Numbered from the stretch's first letter, positions 52,340-63,721 are shown. The stretch is 64,000 nucleotides of DNA from Opisthocomus hoazin (GCF_030867145.1 NC_134434.1:2666001-2730000), one strand, 5' to 3'. Notes: a model not told the origin generated them from the letters alone. Program-made: numbers and translations.

Positions 52340-52450
52340 AGGTAAGCTTCAAAGCACTGCATAAACACTGCCTCATCCTGCCAGCAGCCTGGTGCGGCAG
52401 GTAACTATGGTTGGGGATTTGCTGCTGCAAACGGGACCGAAGAGACAGAC
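52340..52450 (+). repeat. Probable MIR-type SINE remnant
   Basis: CTTCAAAGCACTGCATAAACACTGCC, then CAGCCTGGTGCGGCAGGTAACTAT and GCAAACGGGACCGAAGAGACAG follow the order of the MIR core (CAAAGCACTTTACAAACATTAACTC, CCCTATGAGGTAGGTACTAT, GGGGAAACTGAGGCACAG). Confidence 0.5.
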
Positions 52451-53214
52451 TGGGGAATGTACAATTCAGAACTGGGCTGTTTCCTGGGGAGCAGTCGCTG
52501 CTTTCTCTGCCGTTGAGCTGCTACTAGCTGAGTGAGAAGCAAAGCGCTGGGCTTTGCATTACCCATGTGGAAAGGTTGATCTTGCTTGTTGGCATCTTCC
52601 TCTGTGCTTTATGGAGAGTGTAAAATGTGAGTGTCATTGTCTGGATTAAAATGGACTCTGTTTACACCAAAATGCAGTGGTGATTCAGACAGCTGATTAG
52701 TGTTGCTTTGGCCAGATCTCTCTGAAATCTGTGCTCCTGCAGCTGTGTCTGTTTGCAGTGTAAGTCTGCAGGCCCTGTTAGCGATGAGCTGCGGGGAGCC
52801 TCAAACCCAGTGCCCACACTGGAGCCCCAACAGACACCCAGTTACCAAGCTGTGGGGACTCTTTTGTCCAGGGGCAGGGGGAGGTCTGATCTGCCTTTCA
52901 CACTGTTGCTGCAGATGGAGGAAGGAGACAATTGTTTCCTACTGGTCTGTCCATTAATTTGGGCACTGCTGTGCTGAAGACTTTGCTTGTTTCATTTGAT
53001 TTGAGACCACCAACAGCTAAGCTGTGGCTGCCAAGCTCATGTCAGGTGGCATTTAAACCAAATTTAATAGCTGTGTTCGCTGTGCTTTCTGGTACCTTTC
53101 CCAGCATGTCCGCTTTTAAAGGCGATGGTCCCCACAGAGCCATGAGCTGCTGATGGAGCTGCCTGAATTGTGCAAGTATCAACACATATTTCTTTTTTCT
53201 GTACTTTCCAGCAG

Positions 53215-53420
53215 TGTACAGGTGGGTTGGTGAATATTATAATCTTCACAACGCCTACAGTTGGTAGGGAGTTGGTAGTTCTGTTATAGAGATGAGAAAT
53301 TAAGACACAGAGGCGCATCTGGTTTTCACACTGCCATGCAGAAATCTGTGGCAGAAGGAAGAGCAGAATCCATCTGTCCTGACGGTTAGTCGAGAGTCTT
53401 AATCAAAAGATCATCCTGTG
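53215..53420 (+). repeat. Probable ancient SINE (MIR/CORE type), long remnant
   Basis: In order: AATCTTCACAACGCCTAC, TTATAGAGATGAGAAATTAAG, ACACAGAGGCGCATCTGG, GTGGCAGAAGGAAGAGC, AGAATCCATCTGTCCTGAC, GAGAGTCTTAATCAAAAGATC. This follows the 3' two-thirds of a MIR/CORE-SINE consensus including the GAACCCAGG-TCCTGAC-CTCTAACCACTAGACC end. The best preserved of the old SINE candidates here. Confidence 0.55.
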
Positions 53421-56400
53421 GAGTGGGAATGTGTCACGGTGGAGGCTTCATGTAGACTGGGTCACTAGACAAGCACTCTTGCTAGGAGTCAGGGATCAGA
53501 TATTGTTTGAAAAGCAACCAGGTGAGCACCAAGAAAGACAAAAAGCATAATGGGGACCAAGGATGTAGGTAGTATTTTGCCCAGAGTGGCCTATCCATTG
53601 GCTTTGCTGGCTACAGCTGTATCATTCTCTAGCATGGATATGCCATTTCAGGCAGTCTGAGCACTAACTCAGCAGCTGTGGTTGGACAGAGCTGTAGCAT
53701 GCTGATGTATGATTTGCTTTAGAGCAAGAATAAATCCCTCTCTAGCACTAGGCTGCTGTAAGAAATGTTACCCCAAGAAATTGTGCGCTGTCACGTGTAT
53801 GATATCTGCCATCCTCTCTGATGAAACCCAAAAAACCCCACTATGGGTCATATTGTGCTTTACCCTAAGCAAGAATCTGACTTACAGTACTAAACGCCAG
53901 TATATTCCATGGAGTTACTCCTTCTCATGTGTTTTTGAAATTGTGAATAGTGCTTGCATTTCAGGAGGTGTAATCTCTGAAGCAGATTAAAAGTGTGCAA
54001 AATGTCATAGTTAAATTAAAATCTGCTGTCTTGTTTCTGCTAAGAAAAATAGCTCTCAGAAAAAGGAAGAACATTCTGCTGCCCAGTTTCCCGCCTCCAA
54101 CTGTTTAAATCTGAAAAGCAATTGAGTAGAAGTGTTAAAAAAGGGGCCTAGTGTGTGCGGCCTGGAAGGAGGGAAGCAATCTGACAGCTGCCTCTTAGGG
54201 GTTTTCCATACCAGTCTGAATCAGAGGGGGGAAACTGCAGTCTATGAAAATTGAAGCTTCTAGCAAATCTTCTGTTTTCTATTCCTTTGTTTGTTTAAAC
54301 AATCTTTGTAAAGGCAGTTACAGTGAAGTGTGCAGCAGTCTCGGTGAGAAGCCCTTATTCTGCAAGAGACCGAATCCACAGAGGATGGAGGGTAATTCAG
54401 CCCACTTTGCTCAACTGAATCAACTTACGTGCCTACAGAAACAGTTGGAAGGGTGAATTCTGTAAAGCAAATAATTAGTTAAAAAAATGTTTGGCACATA
54501 GGATACACCAGCACATTTTGTGTCTGTTTCTTACATGTAGACATTCTGACCTCTCTGCTTGTTTGTTCCTCTTGAAGGAAGGAGCAAGAGCTCTATCTTT
54601 CATCAGATAGCAGAGAGTGTGAGAGTAGCTGATAAAGTATTAAGATATTCTTGAGTGGTTCTATGTGTAAAAGAACAGGATGGGAATGTTAGGAGGAGAG
54701 ATCAGGTGATTTTGTGTGAGGATGAAGGTGCTGTGGGAAGCAGACATGAGTAGGTGTTGATGCTCAGGAACAACTTCACATTATCAGAGGAAAAATCAGA
54801 AGATAACCACTCTTTTCCTAACTATCAGTCTGAAAACACTCCTGCAGCCCATGAAGAAGGCAAAGGAAGCCTTTGCTGTGAGCCAGGCAAGACGACAGAT
54901 CTAAACAAGCTGCTGGATCATTGGGTATTTGCCAACTCATTTCCCCCTCTCAAACTATGCAGGGCCAATTGAGAGGGTAAAGCAAAAAAAAGTCTACAGA
55001 TTCTATGGGTCCCTGTCTCCTAGCTCTGAGCTGCTTCTTGTCTCCTTCCCGAAGAGCCAAACCAGCTCCTAAACCTGGGCATTTGCTAGATCTAACTTGG
55101 GTTCCCTTTCCGTAATGTTTTCAGGCAAGCTAAGCAGTAATTTAACATGTGGGCTATTTACTGAAAGCAGAGAAATTAATGCATCTTTTCACCTTCCTGT
55201 CCAGTCCAAACCTCAGCACATTCATTCCCTCTGGAATATAAAATCACATGTGTAAAAAAAAATCTCCTGCACTGTGTGTTTTTCCTTAACAGCCGTCCTG
55301 CAGAATACAATGCTGAGAGTGGCACGGTGTCATCCGCAAGGCAGAGGGTTGCCTGGCTTCAGTGACGCTCTCGGACTCCGGCTGTGATAGCCGGGGCAGG
55401 GGGTCAGCTCCGGAGGAGCTTAGAGGCTCGTGTGCTCGCCAGATTCTCCGGGCAGAGGAGGAAGCAACCCCTCATTTTCTCTCGGGATTTTTTCCCTTTA
55501 GGCATGGGCAAAAGGAAAGCATAGCCTTTTAAAACGCATCCTGATACCCATCAGGGGTTTGCTTTCACAGTAACCTGGAACTTACTGTTTTTTGGTGTTT
55601 TTTTTTTCTTCAGAGGAAGCCCTATGCTAAGGCAGCTGTGTGGGAAGGTGTCTTGCTGTTTTTGTTTTGAGCTGAAAATTAGTGGATTACTCTTTGCAAC
55701 TTTCCAAAGCAAAGATGTGAGTGTTGAGGTTTTCATTAATGAACTGACACCACCAGTGAATGGCTTCTTCACCCTGGGGTGCTCACCTCCTGTTTTGTGG
55801 CAGGAAGAGCAACTTGCAGCTGATGAAAGGCTGGAAAGATCCCTCTGGGACAGCTTAAGAGCACCTAGGTTTGCTGTATAGAAAGATCTACTGTAGGGCA
55901 TTTGAAAAATGCCTCATTAGCAGCTGATGACTTAGCAGGACACCTTTTGTTGGGAAAACCTGCAGCTGCCCCTTGCCAGGAGCTCAGGGTGGCTCTTCTT
56001 GCCCGTCCCTTTTATTCCTTGGTTGCAAGCACTTTCCCTTGATGCTCACCGGCAGTAGCTTATCTGAGTCACGGCAGGCAGCCTCTCGCTCACGTTATTA
56101 CAGTGTTTACCAGGCTGGCTCTGCCTGCTTTGGCGAATACTCCATGTTTGAAGTGTCAGGGTGGGTGTTTAACAATCCCTGCTGTTCTTCTTCCCCCAGC
56201 CCTACCACACTCTGCACTTGTCCTTTCTCACCTGCTACAGCCACCTTCCTTTGTGGCTGCCCTCACCTTGACTGATACTATGGCAAAACCGTAACTCCTG
56301 TGTAGAGACTGCAGCAGGTGTGCAAGTATTTCAGGAACCTTTTTGATTACCTCTGGATTTTCTCCCTTTTACTGGCTCGCTGTCTGCTGTGATGTGGCAG

Positions 56401-58480
56401 TTTCTCTTCCCAGGCAGTGTGTAACTGTACTAGCTGTTGGCATGAAGTGCAGCTTTCCTCGGATTTCTGCTGTAGTTCTTCATGTGTCCATTGGAACCAG
56501 CTCAGTGGCGTCTAAGCAGACTTTGCTTTTCAGTTAAAGCCCCTCTTATTATTGCTGCCTTTCATTCTGTGTCTTTTATTTATCTGTCTGCTTTCCCTGT
56601 GTTGGAGTGAATGAGTGTTTTTGTGGGTGCTTTGTTATGCCCGAAACAGCCCGCAGTCAGCAGAGAGAGAGACAAACCTTTTTGTTGCTTGCTCCGTGTT
56701 GCTCTCAGGCACTCCTGTTTGCAGCACCCCCGGGGTGCAGCTGCACATCTGTTGCCAGCTCCACTCTTACCGTCTTCTTGTCTGGGACTCTCTGAGAGAC
56801 TCCTGTGTTTAGTCCTGTGCTGATGTTACCTGGGCTGCTTCCAAGAACAATGCAGAACTGCTTCCTCTGTTCCTAAAACTGACACAGAGAATGAGAACTA
56901 CAGCAGGATTATTTTTAGTTGTGTAAAAGTGCAGCTAAAGCAGTATTGCTAAACTCTGCCTGGCCAGAATTTGCTGTTTCAGATTGTCCCTGGTAGGTGG
57001 GGAGTGTGTGTGTAGTAGATGGTAAAGAGCGTCTGTCTACTCTTCCTTGACACGTTACGGTTTTGGATTGGACCGTCAATGCAAACAGGTCTGCAGTCCA
57101 AGATTAGTTTATGGTAAACGTTCATCACGAAACCACTCGGTTAAGGAACAGGAAGAAAAATGCAGATCATAGCTGAGCTGCACTTGCAGAGCTGGGTGTG
57201 TGCATGCAGCTCCTGAAGAGCAGAGCTGCTGCAGTTTGAGACCGGGGTGGATTTAGCAGGGCTGGGCAGAGCTGGTGACCGCAGCAGCAGGAATCGCTGC
57301 AGCTCCTGCCTGAGCTGTGCGCTGGGCTGTGTCGCGCTGGTGGGGATGGTGGGGAAGCGTCCTGCCTGCTTTGTGTCCAGCAGTTCTGTGCTCTGTAAAC
57401 TGTATGAAACACCTGAGCATTTCTAACGTGCAGGATATCCTATGCGCTGTGCGCCCTCAGGGTGTTTGTATTAAAATATGAAATGCAGGTGAGAACTTTT
57501 ATCAAGCAGTTCCTTGATCGCTTCCGTAGCCCTCTCATGGACACCTGCCTGCTTTTTCTTGTTGATTCCCTGTCAGTGATCTGGTACCCACAGTACCTCG
57601 CAGCAGTCTCTGTGATTTGAAAGAAAGCAAAGTGCTTGTATTCTTGCCCCAGAAATGCAAGCATTTATCCCTCTTTCTTGTTATCAGCATCTCATGGCAG
57701 TGCTTTGCAGATGGCACACTCTTGGGTTGTGCCCTTTCAGGCTGCTGCCTCTTTGCTGACCAGTGAGGGAGCAGTGCTCTGGGTGGACTCTGTGTGCTTC
57801 CTTGAAGTCCAAATGCCTCCTCCGTATGTTTGTACAATTCAGCACTTAAAACTCTAATGCTTTCTCTTGCAAATGGAGAGTCAATGCTGGAGTTGTGTGT
57901 CCTCCTGAACTGATCCTGAAGCTAGCACTTAAATCTGGGGGTTTTGGTGCCAAAGTAGCCACAGAGGCAGGATTTACAACCAAAAATTTGCAACAAGCAG
58001 CTGTGGAAATCAGACCCCTCTTGTTTAGAATTGCAGATATTCTACTACTTAGTTGTTATTACTGTTAGAAATATCCATCCTGTATCATTAAAATTTTGCC
58101 ATAACTGTGTTCTGTTGTCTCTACAAGCTGAGACCGGTTCAAGCCTGCATAACTTCAGAGCTGAGCAGCCACCATTTGTATTGTCCCCAGCCTCTGCTGA
58201 TTAGAATCTTGTTTCACAGAAATGACATGATATTGTGCTTTGATAAAGTATTTATCTGGCACAGTCAGGGCTGGTTTATTTACCTGATATTGTCTAGGTG
58301 CTCCAATTCCAGCCAGCAGTCTCAAGTTCACAGGAGGGAAGATGATTTCAGGAAAATGGAGAATCAGACTCGTGATGATGAGTGCAGGGCATTCACAGCA
58401 GAGTGCTGTTAGCCACCAGAAAAAAAAGCCTAAAAAGAAAATAGGAAAGCACTAAACAGTTTGTTTTTCTGGCACCTCAG

Positions 58481-58600
58481 GATGAGATGACCTCAAGTTT
58501 GGGCCTTACCACAAAGAAAGCCCTCACGATCCTGAGAGACCAGTTGTCAGCACTGCTAGAGGGGCATCAGAAGGAACGGAAGAAAATGACTTCATGGAAG
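58481..58600 (+). CDS. TMEM94: TMEM94 coding exon 2 (residues 9-48)
   Basis: Forty codons after a GGCACCTCAG acceptor: DEMTSSLGLTTKKALTILRD followed by QLSALLEGHQKERKKMTSWK, then a GTGAGG donor, phase 0. This cytosolic N-terminal segment is predicted amphipathic helix rich in K and R before the first membrane segment. It matches the vertebrate family in SLGL, KKAL, LEGH and ERKK positions. The preceding intron is 12 kb. Confidence 0.97.
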
Positions 58601-59282
58601 GTGAGGCACCAAACAGCACAGGGTTGGGCATTCAATCTCCCCTTCTCAAAGTAAAGCTGAAGATGAAGCAAAAGTTGGCTGCATTCCCTCCCAGGCTGCG
58701 GCTGCAGTGTCTGGATGTAGAACTGCGAAGGTCCTTGGGACCAAAGCAAGGCATTACCTGCGGGTATGTTTCTCTCAGCACTTCTCTCCTGGATGCTGGA
58801 GCTCTACAGGAGCTTAGCTTCACCTGAGATCTAAGGGCTTCAACAACCACTAATGGCAGTGTGCCTAGGGGGTTATGTATCAGGTGGAGAGAAAGAGCTG
58901 TGAAGCTCAACAGTCTCTCCTTGTCCACCATGTTTGTCTGGCCTGTGTGCTGAATACAAAGTACTAGTGTTTATGCACAGTACTTAAATGTTGAGTGTTC
59001 CTTGCTTGGTTAGGGACAGTGGGGCAGCCTGGCACAGAAGCCTTTTCGTTCTTCTGAGCAGGAGTAAAGCAGAGAGTGTTCACGCAGACTTGCCAGCTGA
59101 GCAACCGTTACTGCTGTAGCATTTGTATAACTCCTCTGGGATGCTCTGTATCATTTTCAGGGGTTTTACAAAGTTGTGTTCACCCTGAAGTGTCAGCTGC
59201 TGCCTTCACCCTTTCTCACTCTGCTTTTTCAAATGTCTGGATCTGTATTTCATGAATGCTGACTGCTGCTCTCCTTTCGTAG

Positions 59283-59410
59283 GAGGTGTGGAGGAGCAGT
59301 TTTCTGTACCATGGTAACCGTTGCTCCTGTTTCCACTGGCCTGGTGCATCTCTGATGCTTCTGGCAGTGCTGTTGCTGCTGTGCTGCTATGGGAGCCAGC
59401 CACAGGGGAG
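59283..59410 (+). CDS. TMEM94: TMEM94 coding exon 3 (residues 49-91), first membrane segment
   Basis: 128 nt after a CTCCTTTCGTAG acceptor. It reads EVWRSSFLYHGNRCSCFHWP and then GASLMLLAVLLLLCCYGSQP QG, leaving two bases (AG) of a split Ser codon. The stretch SLMLLAVLLLLCCYGS (about residues 71-86) is the first membrane helix. Ends with a GTAAGT donor, phase 2. The Cys-rich CSCFHWPGASLM motif is a hallmark of the family. Confidence 0.97.
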
Positions 59411-59994
59411 GTAAGTAAAACATCCTATGCTGGTTAACTCTAGCAAGGTGGTAGTTTTATGTTGTCTCCACACTGTGTGTGGCTCACTTAACAGTGTTGT
59501 CCCTCATTCTGTCTAGATATTAGCATACTTATACTGGTGGTTCTGTCCCTTTTGCAAAACTTCAGCCAACTTCACTACTTTTAATAGACCCATATAGTGT
59601 CCTATGGTGAGACTGAGATTTTTTTCCTACAGCATTCCTAGATCTTGAAAAATCCTAAGGCACTATCACAGTTAGGAAGGATTTTGAAACCAGAGAAGTT
59701 AGAAGCTCATAGAAGTTACTGTGCTGTCACATGCACCATAGCTTGTCTTGACTGTATTTGTAATGGCATTTTTTAATAGAGACAGATCCTTTCAGACTTA
59801 GCTGGTGGCATTATTCTAAAGAAGAAATGTAGTCATAGCTCCCCTGCTTTTGTTTTTCAGCCATAAGTCTGTGGGATGTAGGAATAAACGATCAGGCAGG
59901 TGTGCCTTTGTCTCGGTGGGTGGCTGGCAGTGTATTCTGCGCATTTACTCAAACCTCATCTGCTTTCTGCTTTCTTCTGTTTTGCTGTGCAAAG

Positions 59995-60131
59995 CCAAGG
60001 TGCTGAGATAGTTAATGCACTGGCACTCTTCCTCCTTCTCCTCTTGGATCTCTTCATGATCGGTCGTCAAGAGAGGCTGAAGTGCAGAGAGGTGGAGAGG
60101 AGACTTCAGACAATCATTGAGAAGATAAATG
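59995..60131 (+). CDS. TMEM94: TMEM94 coding exon 4 (residues 91-137), second membrane segment
   Basis: 137 nt starting after GCTGTGCAAAG. It completes the split Ser, then reads QGAEIVNALALFLLLLLDLF and MIGRQERLKCREVERRLQTI IEKIN, leaving one base of a split Asp codon at a GTGAGG donor. IVNALALFLLLLLDLFMIG (about 96-114) is a membrane helix; the following RQERLKCREVERRL is a basic, probably cytosolic helix. The acceptor pyrimidine tract is interrupted by GTGCAA, so it is somewhat weak. Confidence 0.97.
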
Positions 60132-60629
60132 GTGAGGTCTCATTCATCTGTTTCTTGTTTGCATTTGTGTTTTCCTCCCATTGGATTTTTCTCCAAACCC
60201 AATCACATACGTTACTAATGGAGCTTACTAGCCTTCCCCTGTGTTACACAGAAACAGCTGTGAGAGTTGTGTCCTACTGATGCCTGCCCTGTAGAATAGT
60301 AATTTTGAGCTGTCATGTGGCCATGTGCTTCCAATCTGTGTGTTTTCAGGTAGGCGTCTGTTATGTCTGTGCTTTGGAGTAATTCAAATCCTTAGTATCT
60401 CACTAAAATATCTGCCTTGCAGCAGATGATGAGAGAAGAATACGTGGGGTTGTACCACAACATAGAACAGAAGGAAATAAATTGCTGTGTGTGAGCATCA
60501 TCTCAGCAGGGGCTTTTCAACCTGAGGCGGGAGTTCCTTTCAGTGTGGCAGTTTTAAGGACAGCCTTTAGCTTTTCCATTGTACAAGTATATATTTAAGG
60601 TTATAAAATTACTATGTTTAGTTGTGAGT

Positions 60630-60661
60630 TCTCTCTCCACTCTCCACTGAGTGGAGAGAGA
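60630..60661. repeat. Perfect inverted repeat, 12-bp arms, 8-nt loop
   Basis: Left arm TCTCTCTCCACT (60630-60641), right arm AGTGGAGAGAGA (60650-60661), loop CTCCACTG. It sits in the TMEM94 intron 164 nt upstream of coding exon 5. In RNA it would form a stable CU/AG-rich hairpin. Confidence 0.9.
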
Positions 60662-60824
60662 GGGGAAAAGCCATCGAGGAGAAAAAGAGAGATGATAAAA
60701 AAATCATGGGAAAGGACTGAGCTTAGCACTGGAGGACTTAAAGCCACTACAGCATGTAAATTGATGTATGATTGGCCCCTCCAGAGTTATTACCACTTAA
60801 TTCTTTCACACTTTGTGCTTTCAG

Positions 60825-61021
60825 ATGCACTTGGCAAAGAGGTGAAATGGCCAGATTCCATGTACCCTGACCTTCACATGCCTTATGCCCCATCCTGGTC
60901 CCTTCACTGGGCCTACAGGGATGGTCATCTTGTCAACCTGCCTGTGAGCCTGTTAGTAGAAGGAGATGTCATTGCTTTGAGGCCAGGCCAGGAGTCATTT
61001 GCTTCTCTGAGAGGGATTAAG
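60825..61021 (+). CDS. TMEM94: TMEM94 coding exon 5 (residues 137-202), actuator-like domain
   Basis: 197 nt after TTGTGCTTTCAG. It completes Asp137 and reads on with ALGKEVKWPDSMYPDLHMPY, APSWSLHWAYRDGHLVNLPV and SLLVEGDVIALRPGQESFAS LRGIK. The segment VNLPVSLLVEGDVIALRPGQ is the actuator-domain signature, equivalent to the LVPGDIV..L..GD strand of P-type ATPases. Phase 0 end at GTAACT. This is the most conserved exon in the window. A 146-codon open frame beginning at 60614 is only intron read-through into this exon. Confidence 0.98.
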
Positions 61022-61811
61022 GTAACTTGCTTGTCTTATTTCCCTGGACTGTAACAATACATTTCCCAGGATTTTCTAGCTAATACTCTAATTCCCAGTG
61101 TAGAGATTATTGGAGTGTTTGATTTCTTCTGACCTTGAAAATAGCATGAAATTCCAGTTCAGTCAAGGACAGTGCTTTGTTAGACAGGCTGCATCTTCTC
61201 TATGAACTCCCAAACCCAATGCACAGGAGACATTAATGTGATACCAAAGCACCACATTTCCATTTTTTCCAGGTCAAGGGGAAATTGTAGTGTGCTGCTA
61301 AACAAAAGTAGAGTGAATCTATCCAGTAGGTTGATACGGCATACAAACTCTCTACTTCATACTGTTTTTTATGTGGAGAAAGAAAATTTGTCTGTTTTGA
61401 CCCTCTCCTTGATTTGTTAGAAAAGAAGGTAATATAAAATACCAGGGCTACAAGTAAATGAACAAATCAATTACAAGATCTATGTGAAGATTTTACTGCT
61501 TGAAGAAGATTGGAGAAAGTTTAAAGCTTGAAATTCACCTTTGTTGGTTTTTATTGTAACTTTCACTCCAAATGCCAGTTCTCATGAAATAACCAGATGT
61601 GCTTGAACACAAGCATTTAATTTTGCTTCAAGTTTGAAGCAACAGTTTAGCTAATGAATTTTTGAGAGCAGGGAGAGGGAACTGTGACAAACACGTATTG
61701 TATCACTTGCAGTGGGAGGAATCCCGCTGGACTAAACCTTCAGTCCCTGGAGGGGATTCCACCGAGGCCCCGACTGTGCAGCCTTTGGGCTCTCTGGCTT
61801 CTTTCTTTTAG

Positions 61812-61963
61812 GATGATGAGCACATAGTTCTGGAGCCAGGAGATCTGTTTCCACCTTTCTCACCTCCACCCTCCCCAAGGGGAGAAGTGAAGAAGGGACC
61901 TCAGAACCCTCAGCTGTATCGTCTGTTCCGTGTCTTAAAGACCCCGATAATTGATAATGTCAG
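61812..61963 (+). CDS. TMEM94: TMEM94 coding exon 6 (residues 203-253)
   Basis: 152 nt after CTTTCTTTTAG. It reads DDEHIVLEPGDLFPPFSPPP, SPRGEVKKGPQNPQLYRLFR and VLKTPIIDNV, leaving AG of a split Arg codon at a GTGGGT donor (phase 2). LEPGDLFPPF continues the actuator-like fold; the proline/serine stretch FSPPPSPRGEV is a flexible loop and a plausible phosphorylation site (SP motifs). RLFRVLKTPIIDN leads into the third membrane segment. Confidence 0.97.
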
Positions 61964-62556
61964 GTGGGTTAAATACAGTGTACAATGCCTGCACAGCTTG
62001 TCTATATCCTTGTTGCTGCCTTGCGTCGGTGAAGAATGAGACTTACCAGTCCAGGACAAGAATTTTAAAATATGCTATGCTGTGTTTATTACCTGGGAAT
62101 GCTAAAAGTCTCTTACTGTCTGTTCTCAATTGTCTTCCTTGACTGGTAGGGTAGGCTAATGTATAAAACCACGTATATGCTAAGTATTACTGTTCAGCTC
62201 GTTACTTTCCAACTGAATTTGAACAATACAGGGAGGTCACGGATTTCATGCATTTGATGTAACTAGTGATATGACACCCTTTGGTCAACTGTTGGAGTTT
62301 CAGCACACATTGAGGTGATGGAGCCTTCCTGTTACGCGGGTGAGGAGACCTGCAGAGTTTGCTCAACAGCACTGCAAATTTACCATGGCAAGTGCAACGC
62401 TGTTATTGTAGAACCTGGCTTCTCTTTTGAAGGTCACTCCTCATAGCATAGGGTGAATGCAGTGTTCTAATCAGGTCTATTAGGAGGTTTATATCTGAGG
62501 AAAGTGCAGGGTTAGGGTCTTGGTTGATGCAATCTAAGCTGTTTTCCATTTTTTAG

Positions 62557-62659
62557 GTGGTGTCTGGAAATGGCTTTGTCGCGTCCTGTGACAGCCCTGG
62601 ATAATGAGAGATTCACTGTACAGTCAGTGATGCTGAAATATGCTGTCCCTATTGTACTG
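62557..62659 (+). CDS. TMEM94: TMEM94 coding exon 7 (residues 253-287)
   Basis: 103 nt after TTCCATTTTTTAG. It completes Arg253 and reads WCLEMALSRPVTALDNERFT followed by VQSVMLKYAVPIVL, phase 0 at a GTAGGT donor. The family signature ALSRPVTALDNERFTVQSVM is complete. The end of the exon opens the third membrane helix (VMLKYAVPIVL...), which continues in exon 8. Confidence 0.98.
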
Positions 62660-62977
62660 GTAGGTCTCATTTCAAGCCTTTGTTGTTGAATATAGCCGTG
62701 TTTTGTCAATAAAAGTGAAGAATTTGCAGCCGTCAACAGGAAATTGTGGCCAGGCCCTAACTCACGCAGCTGTCTCTGTGTGTGCCTTGGGTAGTTCAGA
62801 GAAGCAAAGATGCTGATCCATCTAGCAGTGAAAGTGGGGGGAGGAACTGCAGCAGCAGACCAACTATATCTTCTAGGCTTTCCCAGAGCTGAGAAACAGC
62901 TGTTACAAGGCAGGGAAAACTCCTTCCCTACAAGTACCAGTAGTTAGCTGACAGCGTCATCTCCATTTGAATTGCAG

Positions 62978-63064
62978 GCTGGCTTCCTGATCACCAATGC
63001 TGTGCGCTTCATTTTCAAAGCTCCTGGAATTGCCTCTTGGCAGTACACTCTTCTTCAGCTACAG
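62978..63064 (+). CDS. TMEM94: TMEM94 coding exon 8 (residues 288-316)
   Basis: 87 nt after CATTTGAATTGCAG: AGFLITNAVRFIFKAPGIAS then WQYTLLQLQ, phase 0 at GTAAAG. It finishes the third membrane helix (AGFLITNAVRFIF) and forms the short lumenal or connecting loop before the fourth helix. Confidence 0.97.
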
Positions 63065-63282
63065 GTAAAGGAGAGCTCTGAGCTCCACTACACTTCCTCC
63101 CCAGAGCACCACTGAGACCGATTCTCTCCCTCAGCAGCTTGCTTCATCCTGTGACAGCATCCAGTGCATCCCCTTGTGCATGCTGGACCCCAGAACTCTC
63201 GGTGGAGCAGGACGACGGCTCTACCATGGCCATTCCTCCTAGACTGCCCTTTATGTTGTTTGCTCTCTCTTACTTACCATGT

Positions 63283-63312
63283 ATGTATGTATGTGTGTGT
63301 ATACATATATAT
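63283..63312. repeat. Compound microsatellite (TGTA/TG/TA)
   Basis: GTATGTATGTATGTGTGTGT followed by ATACATATATATG in the intron between TMEM94 coding exons 8 and 9. Likely length-polymorphic. Confidence 0.85.
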
Positions 63313-63604
63313 GGTATCCTTTGCTTTCAAACTTGTAAGAGTTTATGCCAAATTCAGCAGGAAAACCAACTGCAAGTTGGTGTGATTTGTTCACAGCCTC
63401 TTTCATTACAAACCCCTAAGGATGTGTGTGTCACCCCTCCTGTGCTTCTCCCTGTGCTTCACTGCTTCCAGTGCAAGCAGCCTGCTACCTACTTGCCATC
63501 ACCTTTTACCTGTCCTCTCACTGTGGTGGAAAAGATGTCATGTGAGAGCTATGACTTCTTCTTGTCTCTGTGCTTGCTGGTGATCACAAACGTTTTTTTT
63601 TCAG

Positions 63605-63721
63605 GTGAATGGTGTCCTGCCCATCCTTCCGTTGCTATTTCCTGTCCTGTGGATTCTTGCTACAGCCTTTGGAGAAGCCAGAGTCTTGGCCCAGATGAGC
63701 AAGGCCTCATCCACCTCACTG
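63605..63721 (+). CDS. TMEM94: TMEM94 coding exon 9 (residues 317-355), fourth membrane segment
   Basis: 117 nt after TTTTTTTTCAG: VNGVLPILPLLFPVLWILAT followed by AFGEARVLAQMSKASSTSL, phase 0 at GTAGGT. VLPILPLLFPVLWILATAFGEARVL is the membrane helix with several prolines, in the place of M4 of P-type pumps (which carries the PEGL-type kink). In the family the next exon begins LAKFSED; I do not see it before the right edge, so the gene continues beyond 64000. Confidence 0.98.

Larger units (their letters stand above)
46455..58480 (+). other. TMEM94: TMEM94 intron after coding exon 1
   Basis: 12 kb with no further TMEM94 coding exon. It contains a 16-bp tandem duplication (47476-47507), a pyrimidine-rich tract with an exon-like segment (51446-51678), probable MIR-type remnants (52340-52450 and 53215-53420) and a small GC-richer patch (55290-55460). 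Reading frames here are short and not supported. Confidence 0.85.

Noticed and set aside
60614..61054. 146-codon frame as a separate gene
   Set aside because: It is TMEM94 coding exon 5 with upstream intron read-through; the true exon is 60825-61021.
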